Assembly (NCBI RefSeq): GCF_000218785.1
Contig: NZ_AFPO01000011.1
Coordinates: forward strand, 124,001 to 188,000
DNA length: 64,000 bases
Origin: Idiomarina sp. A28L
Lineage (GTDB): Bacteria > Pseudomonadota > Gammaproteobacteria > Enterobacterales > Alteromonadaceae
Direction of reading: 5' to 3'
The position numbers were made by a program, and so were the translations under genes. The notes under the pieces are model-generated. The model ran no database searches, was not told the origin of the DNA, and saw nothing but the letters and a program-made list of their open reading frames with translations. Every line of letters starts with the position of its first letter. Within the stretch, counting starts at the first letter, position 1. This document shows positions 27,724 through 36,370 of the stretch, in pieces.

Positions 27724-29274
27724 ATGCGCCTGGAAATTATTTGTAACGATCGCTTGGGCCTTTGCCAAGATGTACTTGGTATTCTGCGCGAAAATGAAAT
27801 TGATTTGAAAGGGATAGAAGTAGACCCAGTAGGGAAAATATTCCTGAATTTCCCATCGTTGGAATTTGCCGAATTCCAACTTTTAATGTCGAAAATTCGC
27901 CGTATTCCGAATGTTCAAGATGTAAAAACCATATCTTACATGCCTACTGAGCGTGAGCATTACGAATTCAACTTACTCTTGAGTACGCTTCCAAATCCTG
28001 TTATTTCGGTTGATTCAAAAGGCCGCGTTGATGTTATTAATAGCGCGGCGGCGGCGTTACTTGATGCCGATAAAGCCGAGTTGAAGGGTTTGCAGATCAA
28101 TGATTTGGTGGGCGGCCTGAACATACAACGTTGGCTTGACCGGCAGCCGGAAGAAACAAAAACTGATTATCTACAGCTCGGTTCAGCAAATTACCGCGCC
28201 AATATCTTACCGATTTGGGTAAACGATGCTGAGGGCGAACCAAGCTTCGCTGGCGCGGTTATTCACTGCCAATCAGAACCGGTACCTATTCAACCTGGCA
28301 ACAGCGATGCTAATTCACCTTTTACTCAGCTGTTAACTCAGCACGCGGGCATTAAGCGGTTACTTAAAGATGCGGAGCGCATGGCACAGCTTGATGTGCC
28401 ACTGTTAATCGAAGGTGAAACAGGTGTTGGCAAAGAATTATTTGCTCGAGCGTGTCATCAGGCCGGAAATCGCAGTCAGAACCTGTTTTTAGCGGTAAAT
28501 TGTGGTGCTTTGCCCGATAACGTGGCAGAGAGTGAGCTGTTTGGCTACGGTTCAGATGTATTTAGCCATCATCCACAAGGTAAGAAAGGTATATTTGAAC
28601 AAGCGAACGGTGGCACGGTATTGCTCGATTCGGTGGGTGATATGTCACAAGAGCTGCAAGCGAAGCTTCTGCGTTTTCTTGAAGATGGCCGTTTTCGCCG
28701 TATCGGCGAAGAACAAATGGTTAAAGTTGATGTGCGTTTGGTATGTTTAGCGCGCGGCGATTTGTTTGAGCGGGTGGAAGCGGGAAGCTTTCGTGAAGAT
28801 TTGTATTATCGGTTAAATGTTCTTTCGTTGCAGTTACCGCCGTTGCGTGAGCGTAAAGGGGATGTTGCGCTGTTAGCGGATCACTTTGTTTATAAGTTTT
28901 GCCAACAGTTGCAGCGTGCGCCTGTGCGTATTGCGCCTGCTACTCGTGAATACTTAAATCAATATAGCTGGCCGGGTAACGTGCGGCAGTTGGAAAATAC
29001 TTTGTTTCGTTCACTATCGATGCTGGAAAAATCAGTGTTAGAGCCGAGTGATATTCATTTACCTGAAATGCCGGCTATGCCTGATCAGTTAAATATCGAT
29101 CTTGATGAGGGCTCGTTGGAAGATGCTGTGAAGCGCTTTGAGAGCACATTACTGCGCCGTTTATACCCGAGCTACCCAAGTACTCGGCTATTGGCGCGCA
29201 AACTTGGCTTGAGCCACACGGCTATCGCCAACAAACTCCGCGATTACGGCATTGGCAAGCAACGCCGCCGCTGA
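27724..29274 (+). CDS. tyrR: Transcriptional regulator TyrR (PhhR-like) of aromatic amino acid genes
   Basis: TyrR controls aromatic amino acid transport and catabolism in response to Tyr, Phe or Trp. The start at 27724 (MRLEIICNDRLGLCQDVLGIL) matches the family; a longer frame from 27685 crosses the operator. Domains: N-terminal ACT (1-75), PAS (about 80-180), AAA+ (about 205-430), and a Fis-type helix-turn-helix at the end (STRLLARKLGLSHTAIANKLRDYGIG). Walker A is EGETGVGKE and Walker B GTVLLDSVGDM. The sigma-54 contact loop GAFTGA is missing (YGSDVFSHHPQGKKG stands there), so it should act on sigma-70 promoters. 516 residues. It sits between phhB and hppD, its likely targets. Confidence 0.95.
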   Translation: MRLEIICNDRLGLCQDVLGILRENEIDLKGIEVDPVGKIFLNFPSLEFAEFQLLMSKIRRIPNVQDVKTISYMPTEREHYEFNLLLSTLPNPVISVDSKGRVDVINSAAAALLDADKAELKGLQINDLVGGLNIQRWLDRQPEETKTDYLQLGSANYRANILPIWVNDAEGEPSFAGAVIHCQSEPVPIQPGNSDANSPFTQLLTQHAGIKRLLKDAERMAQLDVPLLIEGETGVGKELFARACHQAGNRSQNLFLAVNCGALPDNVAESELFGYGSDVFSHHPQGKKGIFEQANGGTVLLDSVGDMSQELQAKLLRFLEDGRFRRIGEEQMVKVDVRLVCLARGDLFERVEAGSFREDLYYRLNVLSLQLPPLRERKGDVALLADHFVYKFCQQLQRAPVRIAPATREYLNQYSWPGNVRQLENTLFRSLSMLEKSVLEPSDIHLPEMPAMPDQLNIDLDEGSLEDAVKRFESTLLRRLYPSYPSTRLLARKLGLSHTAIANKLRDYGIGKQRRR

Positions 29275-29328
29275 GTGTGCGCGAGATAGCTGAGTGCGTG
29301 TGAGATAGCTTAGTGCGCGGAAGATAGC
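29272..29328 (+). repeat. Three tandem 19-bp repeats after tyrR
   Basis: Units at 29272-29290, 29291-29309 and 29310-29328 share the frame TGAGTGYGYG-GAGATAGC with a few substitutions; the first unit begins with the tyrR stop codon itself. Inverted relatives (GCTATCTC, GTTATCTC) occur on the right side of the neighbouring palindrome at 29444-29451 and 29476-29483, so the repeats are part of a larger symmetric element. Confidence 0.8.
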
Positions 29329-29337
29329 TTAGTTTAC

Positions 29338-29437
29338 GGGGGCTGATTTAGTGGCTCAGGGACGCCGTGAACCCATCCTTGGGGGCTTGGCTGCCGCATC
29401 CCTGCGGCAGACACCCTGAACCACTAAATCAGCCCCC
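29338..29437. repeat. Large nested inverted-repeat element between tyrR and hppD
   Basis: A perfect 17-bp stem (GGGGGCTGATTTAGTGG at 29338-29354 against 29421-29437) encloses TCAGGG/CCCTGA (29356-29361 and 29414-29419). Inside it are two smaller hairpins, CCCA-TCCT-TGGG (29373-29384) and a perfect 8-bp CTGCCGCA-TCCC-TGCGGCAG (29391-29410). The outer symmetry extends further: a GTGCGCGGAAGATAGC-like stretch on the left (29313-29328) mirrors GCTATCTCCCGCGCAC on the right (29444-29459). The core resembles, from memory, G+C-rich intergenic palindromic repeats of marine gammaproteobacteria. No transposase lies nearby. It may also terminate tyrR transcription. Confidence 0.85.
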
Positions 29438-29536
29438 ACAAACGCTATCTCCCGCGCACAAAGCTCCCGATAAACGTTATCTCTATCTCCTCTCGAGAGT
29501 AGGTTGGAAAGTTTATGAGACAGTTAATTGGTTTTT

Positions 29537-29554
29537 TGTAAACTAAAGTGTACA
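29537..29554. promoter_or_regulatory. TyrR box 1 upstream of hppD
   Basis: TGTAAACTAAAGTGTACA matches TGTAAA-N6-TTTACA with one mismatch. It lies 265 bases before the hppD ATG, and its centre is 50 bp (about five helical turns) from box 2, so two TyrR dimers would bind on the same face of the DNA. Confidence 0.82.
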
Positions 29555-29586
29555 GTTGCGGTGAGTATTCGGGGTTGTGGCGCGCA

Positions 29587-29604
29587 TGTAAACTTAATCT
29601 TACA
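29587..29604. promoter_or_regulatory. TyrR box 2 upstream of hppD
   Basis: TGTAAACTTAATCTTACA has a perfect left half and one mismatch in the right half. Together with box 1 it makes the hppD-hmgA-fahA-maiA operon a likely direct TyrR target. Whether TyrR activates or represses cannot be read from the sequence because the promoter hexamers are unclear. Confidence 0.82.
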
Positions 29605-29801
29605 GGTGGGTGAAATGTGTACTGGGGGTGTTTCGCAAGCCCTTGCTAGCCTTTGTATAGGGAAACGGGTTACAACAAGGTTGGACTATTTTTTTCACCG
29701 CAGCGTATTTACGCGATGGGGTGGCCACTATTGGATTTAAACCGCGAATCACAGAGGCGGTAAATGCATTAGTGTTACAACGATAATGAGGAATGCGAAA
29801 T

Positions 29802-30872
29802 ATGAGTAATATTAATCCGTTAGGTACTGATGGTTTTGAATTTGTTGAATATACTGCTGCTGATAGCAAAGGTATTGAGGCTCTTAAAGAGTTATTCATT
29901 CAACTGGGTTTCACTGAAGTAGCAAAGCATCGTCGCAAAGATGTTTGGTTGTTTAAACAGAATGATATTAACTTTATCGTGAATGGCCAGCCTTCTTCGC
30001 AAGCTGAAGAATTTGCTCGTGAACACGGCCCGAGTGTTTGTGGTATGGCGTTCCGCGTGGCCGATGCAGATTTAGCGATGCAGCATGCGTTGGCAAATGG
30101 CGCGAAAGAATTTAAAGCTGATGTGGGTGCGATGGAATTAAATATTCCGGCTATCTATGGCATTGGTGAGAGCGCGTTATATTTTGTCGATCGCTACGGT
30201 AGCCAATCAATTTATGATGTTGATTTCCGCTTCTACGAGAACTGGGAAGCGAAAATGAAAGATTTTGCTGTGGGTATGGATTATGTAGATCACCTTACGC
30301 ACAACGTATTCCGTGGCAACATGGATTTATGGGCTGGGTTTTACGAGCGCATTGGTAACTTCCGCGAAGTTCGCTACTTTGATATCGAAGGGAAACTTAC
30401 GGGCTTGTTGAGCCGTGCAATGACATCGCCATGTGGAAAAATCCGGATTCCAATTAACGAATCGCATGATGATAAATCACAAATTGAAGAATACCTGAAA
30501 GATTATAACGGCGAAGGCATTCAGCATATTGCGATGAGCTCAGATAACATTTACCGCACTGTGCGCACACTTCGTGAGCGTGGTATGGAATTTATGACAA
30601 CGCCAGATACATACTACGATAAAGTAAACGAGCGCGTTGAAGGCCATGATGAAAGCTTAGATGATTTGCGTGATCTGCGAATTCTGATTGATGGCGCACC
30701 GATGAAAGATGGAATCTTGCTGCAAATTTTCACTAAAACTGTAATTGGCCCAGTGTTTTTTGAAATTATTCAGCGTAAAGGTAACGAAGGTTTCGGTGAG
30801 GGGAACTTTAAAGCGTTATTTGAATCGATTGAAGAAGATCAAATTCGCCGGGGAGTATTAAGCGATGCGTAA
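29802..30872 (+). CDS. hppD: 4-hydroxyphenylpyruvate dioxygenase
   Basis: HppD converts 4-hydroxyphenylpyruvate to homogentisate with iron(II) and O2. ATG 29802 is chosen since GAGGA lies 9 bases upstream; an ATG at 29793 overlaps that site. The 356-residue protein is two vicinal-oxygen-chelate modules, the C-terminal one carrying the iron triad His164 (VDHLTHNVF), His242 (GIQHIAMSSDNIY) and Glu321 (PVFFEIIQRKG). The closing helix region GFGEGNFKALFESIEEDQ is present. First gene of a four-gene operon; its stop overlaps hmgA. Confidence 0.97.
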   Translation: MSNINPLGTDGFEFVEYTAADSKGIEALKELFIQLGFTEVAKHRRKDVWLFKQNDINFIVNGQPSSQAEEFAREHGPSVCGMAFRVADADLAMQHALANGAKEFKADVGAMELNIPAIYGIGESALYFVDRYGSQSIYDVDFRFYENWEAKMKDFAVGMDYVDHLTHNVFRGNMDLWAGFYERIGNFREVRYFDIEGKLTGLLSRAMTSPCGKIRIPINESHDDKSQIEEYLKDYNGEGIQHIAMSSDNIYRTVRTLRERGMEFMTTPDTYYDKVNERVEGHDESLDDLRDLRILIDGAPMKDGILLQIFTKTVIGPVFFEIIQRKGNEGFGEGNFKALFESIEEDQIRRGVLSDA

Positions 30873-31998
30873 ACCGATTTCTTTCCCGAAGCAGGTAGGG
30901 AAGGCTTCACGCCAGGCTCATGCTGATTTTCCGGAAGAAGCGATTTATGAGCGCGAAGCTGGCCGCAGTGGCTTTTTTGGCCCTGCTACTCACTTTCACC
31001 ACACGCACGCCCCAACGGGGTGGAGCGAGTGGGAAGGCCCGCTTCGCCCTAGGTGTTTCGATTTCAATAAGCTTACTGGCTTAGATACGGCTTCGCCGTG
31101 GTTGGCTGAAAATTTATTGTTTAACGCGAGCTGTAAATTCCGAATTTGGCATTTAGATTCGGCAATGAAAAAGCTAGCGCGAAACGCTGATGGCGATGAT
31201 TTGTTGTTCGTGCACGAAGGTGGTGGCGAACTGTATTGTGATTATGGGCATTTAACGTTGCGTGATGGCGATTACGTGGTAATACCGCGTTCAACCAATT
31301 GGCGTATCGAACCTTCTTCGCCGATGCAGTTGTTGATGATTGAGGCCACCAACGGTTCATATCAACTTCCTGATAAGGGTTTAGTGGGCAACCACGCAAT
31401 TTTTGACCCTGCATGTTTAGATGTTCCAGATATTGATGAAGCATTTAAAGCACAATACAGCGAAGAGAGTTGGCAAGTGGAAGTGAAGCGCCATGGCGAA
31501 GTTTCGGTGGTTACGTTTCCACATAACCCACTCGATGCGATAGGTTGGCATGGTGATTTATCGCCGGTGCGGGTTAATTGGCGCGATTTTCGGCCACTAA
31601 TGAGCCATCGCTATCATTTACCGCCTTCAGCACATACTACCTTTGTAGCAGAGCGTTTTGTGGTCTGTACTTTTGTGCCACGGCCGATAGAAAGCGACCC
31701 AGGCGCATTGAAAGTACCGTTTTATCATAATAATGATGACTATGATGAAGTGTTGTTTTATCACGCGGGTGATTTCTTTAGCCGTGATAATATTGATCGC
31801 GGTATGGTAACCTTTCACCCAGCGGGCTTTACGCATGGGCCGCACCCGAAAGCATTTCAGGCCGGGCGTGAGCACAAAAAGAAATTCACTGATGAAGTAG
31901 CTGTTATGTTAGATACTCGGGATTCACTTGAGGTGGGCGAAGCATCTCACTCTGTTGAAAATCCTGATTACGTAATGAGCTGGCAGGAGAAGAAATAA
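30865..31998 (+). CDS. hmgA: Homogentisate 1,2-dioxygenase
   Basis: HmgA opens the aromatic ring of homogentisate to maleylacetoacetate. The 377-residue cupin protein belongs to the shorter bacterial branch (Pseudomonas and human forms are about 430-445). Likely iron ligands are His288 (VPFYHNND), Glu295 (DYDEVLF) and His324 (FTHGPHP). The conserved opening GRSGFFGPATHFHHTHAPTGW also fits. It overlaps hppD by 8 bases with GGGAG upstream of the ATG, and its stop shares one base with the fahA start, so translation is coupled. Confidence 0.95.
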   Translation: MRKPISFPKQVGKASRQAHADFPEEAIYEREAGRSGFFGPATHFHHTHAPTGWSEWEGPLRPRCFDFNKLTGLDTASPWLAENLLFNASCKFRIWHLDSAMKKLARNADGDDLLFVHEGGGELYCDYGHLTLRDGDYVVIPRSTNWRIEPSSPMQLLMIEATNGSYQLPDKGLVGNHAIFDPACLDVPDIDEAFKAQYSEESWQVEVKRHGEVSVVTFPHNPLDAIGWHGDLSPVRVNWRDFRPLMSHRYHLPPSAHTTFVAERFVVCTFVPRPIESDPGALKVPFYHNNDDYDEVLFYHAGDFFSRDNIDRGMVTFHPAGFTHGPHPKAFQAGREHKKKFTDEVAVMLDTRDSLEVGEASHSVENPDYVMSWQEKK

Positions 31999-33020
31999 TG
32001 AAATTAGCGACGTATCGCGATGGTACCCGTGATGGCAAACTTGTTGTGGTAAGCCGAGATCTTGCCCGTGCCGTTGCGGTTCCAGAAATTGCTGGAACCA
32101 TGCAATTTGCAATTGATAATTGGAAAGAAGTAGAAGCAAAGCTGAAAGAAGTTTATATCGCATTAAATAACGATAAGTTCAGTGATGATTTCGCCTTTGA
32201 TGAAAAGCAGTGTGAAAGCCCTCTGCCTCGAGCATTTCAGTGGGCTGATGGTAGTGCGTATGTGAACCACGTAGAGCTTGTGCGTAAAGCTCGTGGCGCC
32301 GAAATGCCGCCGAGCTTCTGGGAAGATCCGCTCATGTATCAAGGTGGTTCCGATGCCTTTATCGGGCCCCGCCAAGATATTGAACTTGGTTCTGAGAGCT
32401 GGGGTATCGATTTCGAAGGTGAAGTAGCGATTATTACCGATGATGTACCGATGGGTATTGAAGCGAAAAATGCACGTGAGCATATTCGCTTGTTAATGTT
32501 GGTAAATGACGTTTCTTTACGCGGTTTGATTCCAAATGAATTGGGAAAAGGCTTTGGCTTTTTCAACTCGAAACCAAGCTCAGTGTTTTCACCGGTTGCG
32601 GTAACGCCTGATGAATTAGGTGATGCATGGCAAGGTGGTAAAGTTCACCTACCGTTGCGCTCTACCTATAACGGCGAGTTGTTTGGTTATCCGAATGCTG
32701 GTGAAGATATGACATTCAATTTTGATCGCTTAGTGCAACATGCAGCAATGACGCGGCCATTAAGTGCTGGCACGGTTATTGGTTCTGGCACGGTTTCAAA
32801 CAAGCAGGGCACTGATCACGGTAGTGCGGTTTCAGAGGGCGGTGTAGGTTATAGCTGTATCGCTGAAGTTCGCATGATCGAAACGATTCGAGATGGTAAG
32901 CCAGCTACTGAGTTTATGAAGTTTGGCGATACCATTCGCATTGAAATGAATGATCATGAAGGTAACAGCATTTTTGGTGCTATCGATCAAAAAGTTGTTG
33001 AATACAAAGGCCCACAGTAA
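31998..33020 (+). CDS. fahA: Fumarylacetoacetate hydrolase family protein
   Basis: Hydrolyses fumarylacetoacetate to fumarate and acetoacetate, the last step of tyrosine breakdown. The 340-residue protein has the N-terminal FAH domain and the catalytic domain with the metal-binding ExE in DFEGEVAIITDD and the GKGFGFFNSKPSSVFSPVAVTPDELG block. Near the C-terminus, GTVIGSGTVSNKQGTD and FGDTIRIEMNDHEGNSIFGAIDQ are typical. It is the bacterial short form, not the 420-residue animal type. Start and stop both form TAATG overlaps with hmgA and maiA. Confidence 0.94.
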   Translation: MKLATYRDGTRDGKLVVVSRDLARAVAVPEIAGTMQFAIDNWKEVEAKLKEVYIALNNDKFSDDFAFDEKQCESPLPRAFQWADGSAYVNHVELVRKARGAEMPPSFWEDPLMYQGGSDAFIGPRQDIELGSESWGIDFEGEVAIITDDVPMGIEAKNAREHIRLLMLVNDVSLRGLIPNELGKGFGFFNSKPSSVFSPVAVTPDELGDAWQGGKVHLPLRSTYNGELFGYPNAGEDMTFNFDRLVQHAAMTRPLSAGTVIGSGTVSNKQGTDHGSAVSEGGVGYSCIAEVRMIETIRDGKPATEFMKFGDTIRIEMNDHEGNSIFGAIDQKVVEYKGPQ

Positions 33021-33679
33021 TGAAATTACACGGTTACTGGCGCTCATCTGCTAGCTACCGAGTGCGTATCGCTTTGGCATTGAAGGGCTTGGAGTATGAA
33101 TATAGCTCAATTCATTTGTTGAAATCGGGTGGCGAACAGAAAAGTGCAGAATATAGCCGATTGAACCCAGCAAAGCTTGTGCCTACGTTGGAAGTAACGG
33201 ATCCAAACACAGGCGAGCATCTAACGCTCAATCAATCGTTAGCGATTATTGAATATTTAGATGCGAGTTTTCCTGGACCACGGCTGGTGCCTGAATCACC
33301 AGTTGATGCGGCAGTAGTAAGAACATTGGCGCTCGATATGGCGGCTGATTTGCAACCAATTGCGAACTTGAGGGTACTTCAATATCTTACCGGCGAGTTA
33401 GAGCAGCCAGATGAGCAAAAACAAGCGTGGATTGCTCATTGGGTTACCCAAGCGTTTCAAGCGTTTGAAACCCGCTTGCAGAAAACTGCCGGTAAATACT
33501 GTGTTGGTGATAATGTAACGCTTGCGGATGTTTGTTTAATTCCACAAGTTTACAACGCAAAACGGTTCAACGTTGATTTAACACCATACCCGCGGTTGCT
33601 TAGTGTGGTAGAGGCACTTGAGGTTCTGCCTGCGTTTGTTGCAGCTCGGCCCGAGAATCAAATTGATGCGAATACTTGA
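33020..33679 (+). CDS. maiA: Maleylacetoacetate isomerase (zeta-class glutathione transferase)
   Basis: Isomerises maleylacetoacetate to fumarylacetoacetate with glutathione. The 219-residue protein has the thioredoxin-like N-terminal domain with the zeta signature SSASYRVRIAL (residues 9-19; the usual SSCS is SSAS, so the cysteine is replaced by Ala while the catalytic serine is kept), NPAKLVPTLE, and LNQSLAIIEYLD. The helical C-terminal domain ends LADVCLIPQVYNAKRFNVDLTPYPRL. Last gene of the hppD operon. Confidence 0.95.
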   Translation: MKLHGYWRSSASYRVRIALALKGLEYEYSSIHLLKSGGEQKSAEYSRLNPAKLVPTLEVTDPNTGEHLTLNQSLAIIEYLDASFPGPRLVPESPVDAAVVRTLALDMAADLQPIANLRVLQYLTGELEQPDEQKQAWIAHWVTQAFQAFETRLQKTAGKYCVGDNVTLADVCLIPQVYNAKRFNVDLTPYPRLLSVVEALEVLPAFVAARPENQIDANT

Positions 33680-33714
33680 GGTTCAACGCAAGATTCGGTT
33701 CAGATAGCTTATAT

Positions 33715-33754
33715 AAGCTCGGAATGACTTATCATTTCCGGGCTTTTTTGTTTT
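33715..33754 (+). terminator. Intrinsic terminator after maiA
   Basis: AAGCTCGGAATGA pairs with TCATTTCCGGGCTT across a CTTA loop with one mismatch and one bulge, followed by a T-rich run (33745-33754). It lies 36 bases after the maiA stop and ends the tyrosine degradation operon. Confidence 0.85.
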
Positions 33755-33837
33755 AATAGTTTATTGCTTTGGTGATTACATCGAGTTTAAAAAGATTGCA
33801 CCCAGATGCAGGTGATTTTCACAATAAGGAAAACGGA

Positions 33838-36351
33838 ATGAAGAGAAAACTTACGGTAGCCATTAGCGCAGCGCTGTTAAGCGTGGCGTGTTCAAGTTCA
33901 GGCACGGTTCAGCAAAACTCGGCCACGAGTGCAGTTGCAGAACAGCGAACTGAACAAACAACTGGGCAAACCCAGTATTCGCAGCCACGAAATTTTGAAC
34001 AGCGTGAATCTGTATTCAGCATGACGCAAATTATGGCCGACCCGGATTGGATTGGTCGCTCTCCTGAAGGTGCTTACTGGTCGTGGGATAGCAGAAGTGT
34101 ACTCTTTAGCCGTAAACGTGAAGGTAGCCCGCAGCGAGATCTGTTTCAACGGCCGTTATCAGCTGGTGGTAATGGTACGCAAGTAGCGTTAAATTCTTTG
34201 CATACACAGGCTTATCAAAACGCAGTTCCTAATGCTGATCGTTCACTAAAAGCCTATCTTTTTGAACGTAATATTTATGTGCTCAACACTAGCAACGGCG
34301 AAGTACGCCAACTTACCCGCGATACTCAAAACAAATCGGGTTTACAGTTTTTGCATGATGGCCGCTTGAGCTATCGCGTAGCCAATGATTTCTATGCAAT
34401 AAACCTTAACAGCGGTTTTACGGAGCTGGTTCTCTCGTTGCAAACGCAAGAGGCTCCGAAAGCTTTAGAGGAGCCAGCTGATATTCTGGCTTCTGAAGAA
34501 ATTGATTTAATCGAATATAACCGAGTCCAGCGGCGTCAGCGGCAAGAGCGGTTCGACGATCAACAAACGTTAGCAGCTAGTAACGCATCATTAGCACCGC
34601 AGCCAATTTATTTAGGAAATAATGTGCAAGTGGTGGAAGCCAGCCTAGCACCTTCAGCTGATCACGCCATTATTGCTGTTACCGAGCCACAAAGCTGGCG
34701 AGGCGATAGCGATTTAATGCCACGTTACGTAACAGAAACAGGCCGCGTTGAAAATCAAAACGTACGCCGGCGTGTTGCGGATGCTAAGCCTATTCACCAC
34801 ACATTGTATTTGGTGGATATCAGCAGTGGCGAGAAAACTGAGTTAAGTTATGAATCTTTGCCTGGTTTTGATGAAGATGTGCTTGCCGCAGTTCGTGAGG
34901 AAAATTACGCTGCCGAAGGCAAAACTTATGAAAGTAAGCGAACGCCTCGTGCAATTGGAGTTATGCCCGGTTGGTCGGCGCCAGAAGGCAATATTGTTTG
35001 GAATTCTAGCGGCGATGCGGTAGCTGTAATGTTACGTGCGTGGGATAACAAAGATCGTTGGATTACCACCGTTGATCTTGATGCAGCGCGGTTAGATAAC
35101 CAACACCGTTTACACGATGAAGCATGGATCAACCGTGATTTTAATGCCTTCAACTGGATGCCTGAAAGCCATTCACTTTGGTATCTTTCAGAAGAAAGTA
35201 ATTATTCGCATCTGTATATTAAGAATCTTAATAACGGCAATGTGCAGCAAATTACTAGTGGCCGTTATTTAGTGGATAACGTAACCTTAAATCGAGCCGG
35301 TGATACCTTCTATTTCCAAGCAAACGCTGGTCATCCTGGTATTTATGAGGTGTTCCGGGTGCCTGCGAGTGGTGGCGACATTGAACAACTCACTAGCTTA
35401 AATGGCATGACAAATTACAGCTTGAGCCCAGATGAAACGCGTTTACTGTTAACCCACTCAAGCCCTTTGCAGCCGAATGAACTTTACGTGCAAGAAGTGC
35501 GCAGTGGCAGCCAAGCTACACGATTAACGGAAACGGTTACAGCTGAATTCCAAAACATGCCGTGGGCACAACCTGAAATTGTGGAAGTACCTTCTTCACA
35601 TGTGGAAGATCCAATCTACAGCCGCGTGTATTTGCCAAAAGATTATGATGCAAACCGCGCTGAAGGTTATCCGGCAGTAGTGTTTATTCATGGTGCTGGT
35701 TATCTACAAAACGCGCATGGCGGTTGGTCGGGCTATTTCCGTGAGTTTATGTATCACAGCAAACTTACCGATCTTGGTTATGTGGTTCTCGATTTGGATT
35801 TCCGCGGTTCAGCTGGGTATGGCCGCGATTGGCGTACAGCGGTTTATCGCCAAATGGGTACGCCCGAAGTTGAAGATTTAGTGGATGTGGTGAATTGGAT
35901 GGGCGCGCATCGCAACGTTGATGTTGAGCGCGTAGGTACTTATGGTGGCTCTTATGGTGGCTTCTTAACCTTTATGGCGTTGTTTAACGAGCCTGGTTTG
36001 TTTAAAGCCGGTGCGGCGCTTCGCCCAGTAACGGATTGGGCACACTACAATACGGGTTACACCTCAAATATTTTGAATCTACCGCAAGACGATATGATCG
36101 CGTATCGCCGCAGCTCGCCAATCTACTTCGCTGAAGGGCTAGAAGATGCATTGCTGATTAACGCACCGATGGTTGATGATAATGTGTTTTTCCAAGATTC
36201 AGTGCGGTTAGTGCAGCGGTTGATTGAGTTGGAGAAAGAGAATTTTGAAACCGCTATATTCCCAGTTGAGCCGCACGGGTTTGTGCAGCCCTCGAGCTGG
36301 TTAGATGAATATCGCCGTATTCACAAATTGTTTGAAACCAATTTGCAATAA
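33838..36351 (+). CDS. S9 family prolyl oligopeptidase (DPP IV-like), lipoprotein
   Basis: An exported serine peptidase, probably removing dipeptides or cleaving after proline. The start at 33838 has AGGA 7 bases upstream and gives MKRKLTVAISAALLSVACSS with lipobox SVAC; upstream frame has no such signal. The 837-residue protein has a beta-propeller N-terminal region (about 60-560) and a C-terminal alpha/beta hydrolase. Ser705 is in GGSYGGF; the likely Asp is in APMVDDNVFFQDS and the His in VEPHGF, completing the triad. The propeller includes an unusual Gln/Arg-rich stretch (YNRVQRRQRQERFDDQQ, about 230-246). Single gene between two terminators. Confidence 0.9.
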   Translation: MKRKLTVAISAALLSVACSSSGTVQQNSATSAVAEQRTEQTTGQTQYSQPRNFEQRESVFSMTQIMADPDWIGRSPEGAYWSWDSRSVLFSRKREGSPQRDLFQRPLSAGGNGTQVALNSLHTQAYQNAVPNADRSLKAYLFERNIYVLNTSNGEVRQLTRDTQNKSGLQFLHDGRLSYRVANDFYAINLNSGFTELVLSLQTQEAPKALEEPADILASEEIDLIEYNRVQRRQRQERFDDQQTLAASNASLAPQPIYLGNNVQVVEASLAPSADHAIIAVTEPQSWRGDSDLMPRYVTETGRVENQNVRRRVADAKPIHHTLYLVDISSGEKTELSYESLPGFDEDVLAAVREENYAAEGKTYESKRTPRAIGVMPGWSAPEGNIVWNSSGDAVAVMLRAWDNKDRWITTVDLDAARLDNQHRLHDEAWINRDFNAFNWMPESHSLWYLSEESNYSHLYIKNLNNGNVQQITSGRYLVDNVTLNRAGDTFYFQANAGHPGIYEVFRVPASGGDIEQLTSLNGMTNYSLSPDETRLLLTHSSPLQPNELYVQEVRSGSQATRLTETVTAEFQNMPWAQPEIVEVPSSHVEDPIYSRVYLPKDYDANRAEGYPAVVFIHGAGYLQNAHGGWSGYFREFMYHSKLTDLGYVVLDLDFRGSAGYGRDWRTAVYRQMGTPEVEDLVDVVNWMGAHRNVDVERVGTYGGSYGGFLTFMALFNEPGLFKAGAALRPVTDWAHYNTGYTSNILNLPQDDMIAYRRSSPIYFAEGLEDALLINAPMVDDNVFFQDSVRLVQRLIELEKENFETAIFPVEPHGFVQPSSWLDEYRRIHKLFETNLQ

Positions 36352-36370
36352 CTTATTGAAATAGAATAAC

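Larger units (their letters stand above)
29438..29801 (+). other. Intergenic region leading into hppD
   Basis: This non-coding stretch holds the right flank of the palindromic element, then a direct repeat (AAACGCTATCTC at 29440-29451 and AAACGTTATCTC at 29472-29483), and two TyrR boxes. From 29605 to 29787 I see no further recognisable site. Short open frames here on both strands have no ribosome sites and no family resemblance. The hppD ribosome site GAGGA is at 29788-29792. Confidence 0.6.

Noticed and set aside
29313-29459. CRISPR array suggested by repeats after tyrR
   Set aside because: The 19-bp units are contiguous without spacers, diverge from each other, and flank a palindrome; no cas gene is present in the window.
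29528-29740. Short open frame (and another on the opposite strand at 29600-29899) in the tyrR-hppD gap
   Set aside because: No ribosome binding site, rich in Cys/Gly/Arg without structure, overlaps the TyrR boxes and, on the minus strand, the start of hppD.
29720-29740. Sigma-54 promoter for hppD (TGGCCACTATTGGA)
   Set aside because: The GG and the downstream element are too close together (about 8 rather than 10 bases between) and the -12 GC is missing; TyrR here lacks the GAFTGA loop.
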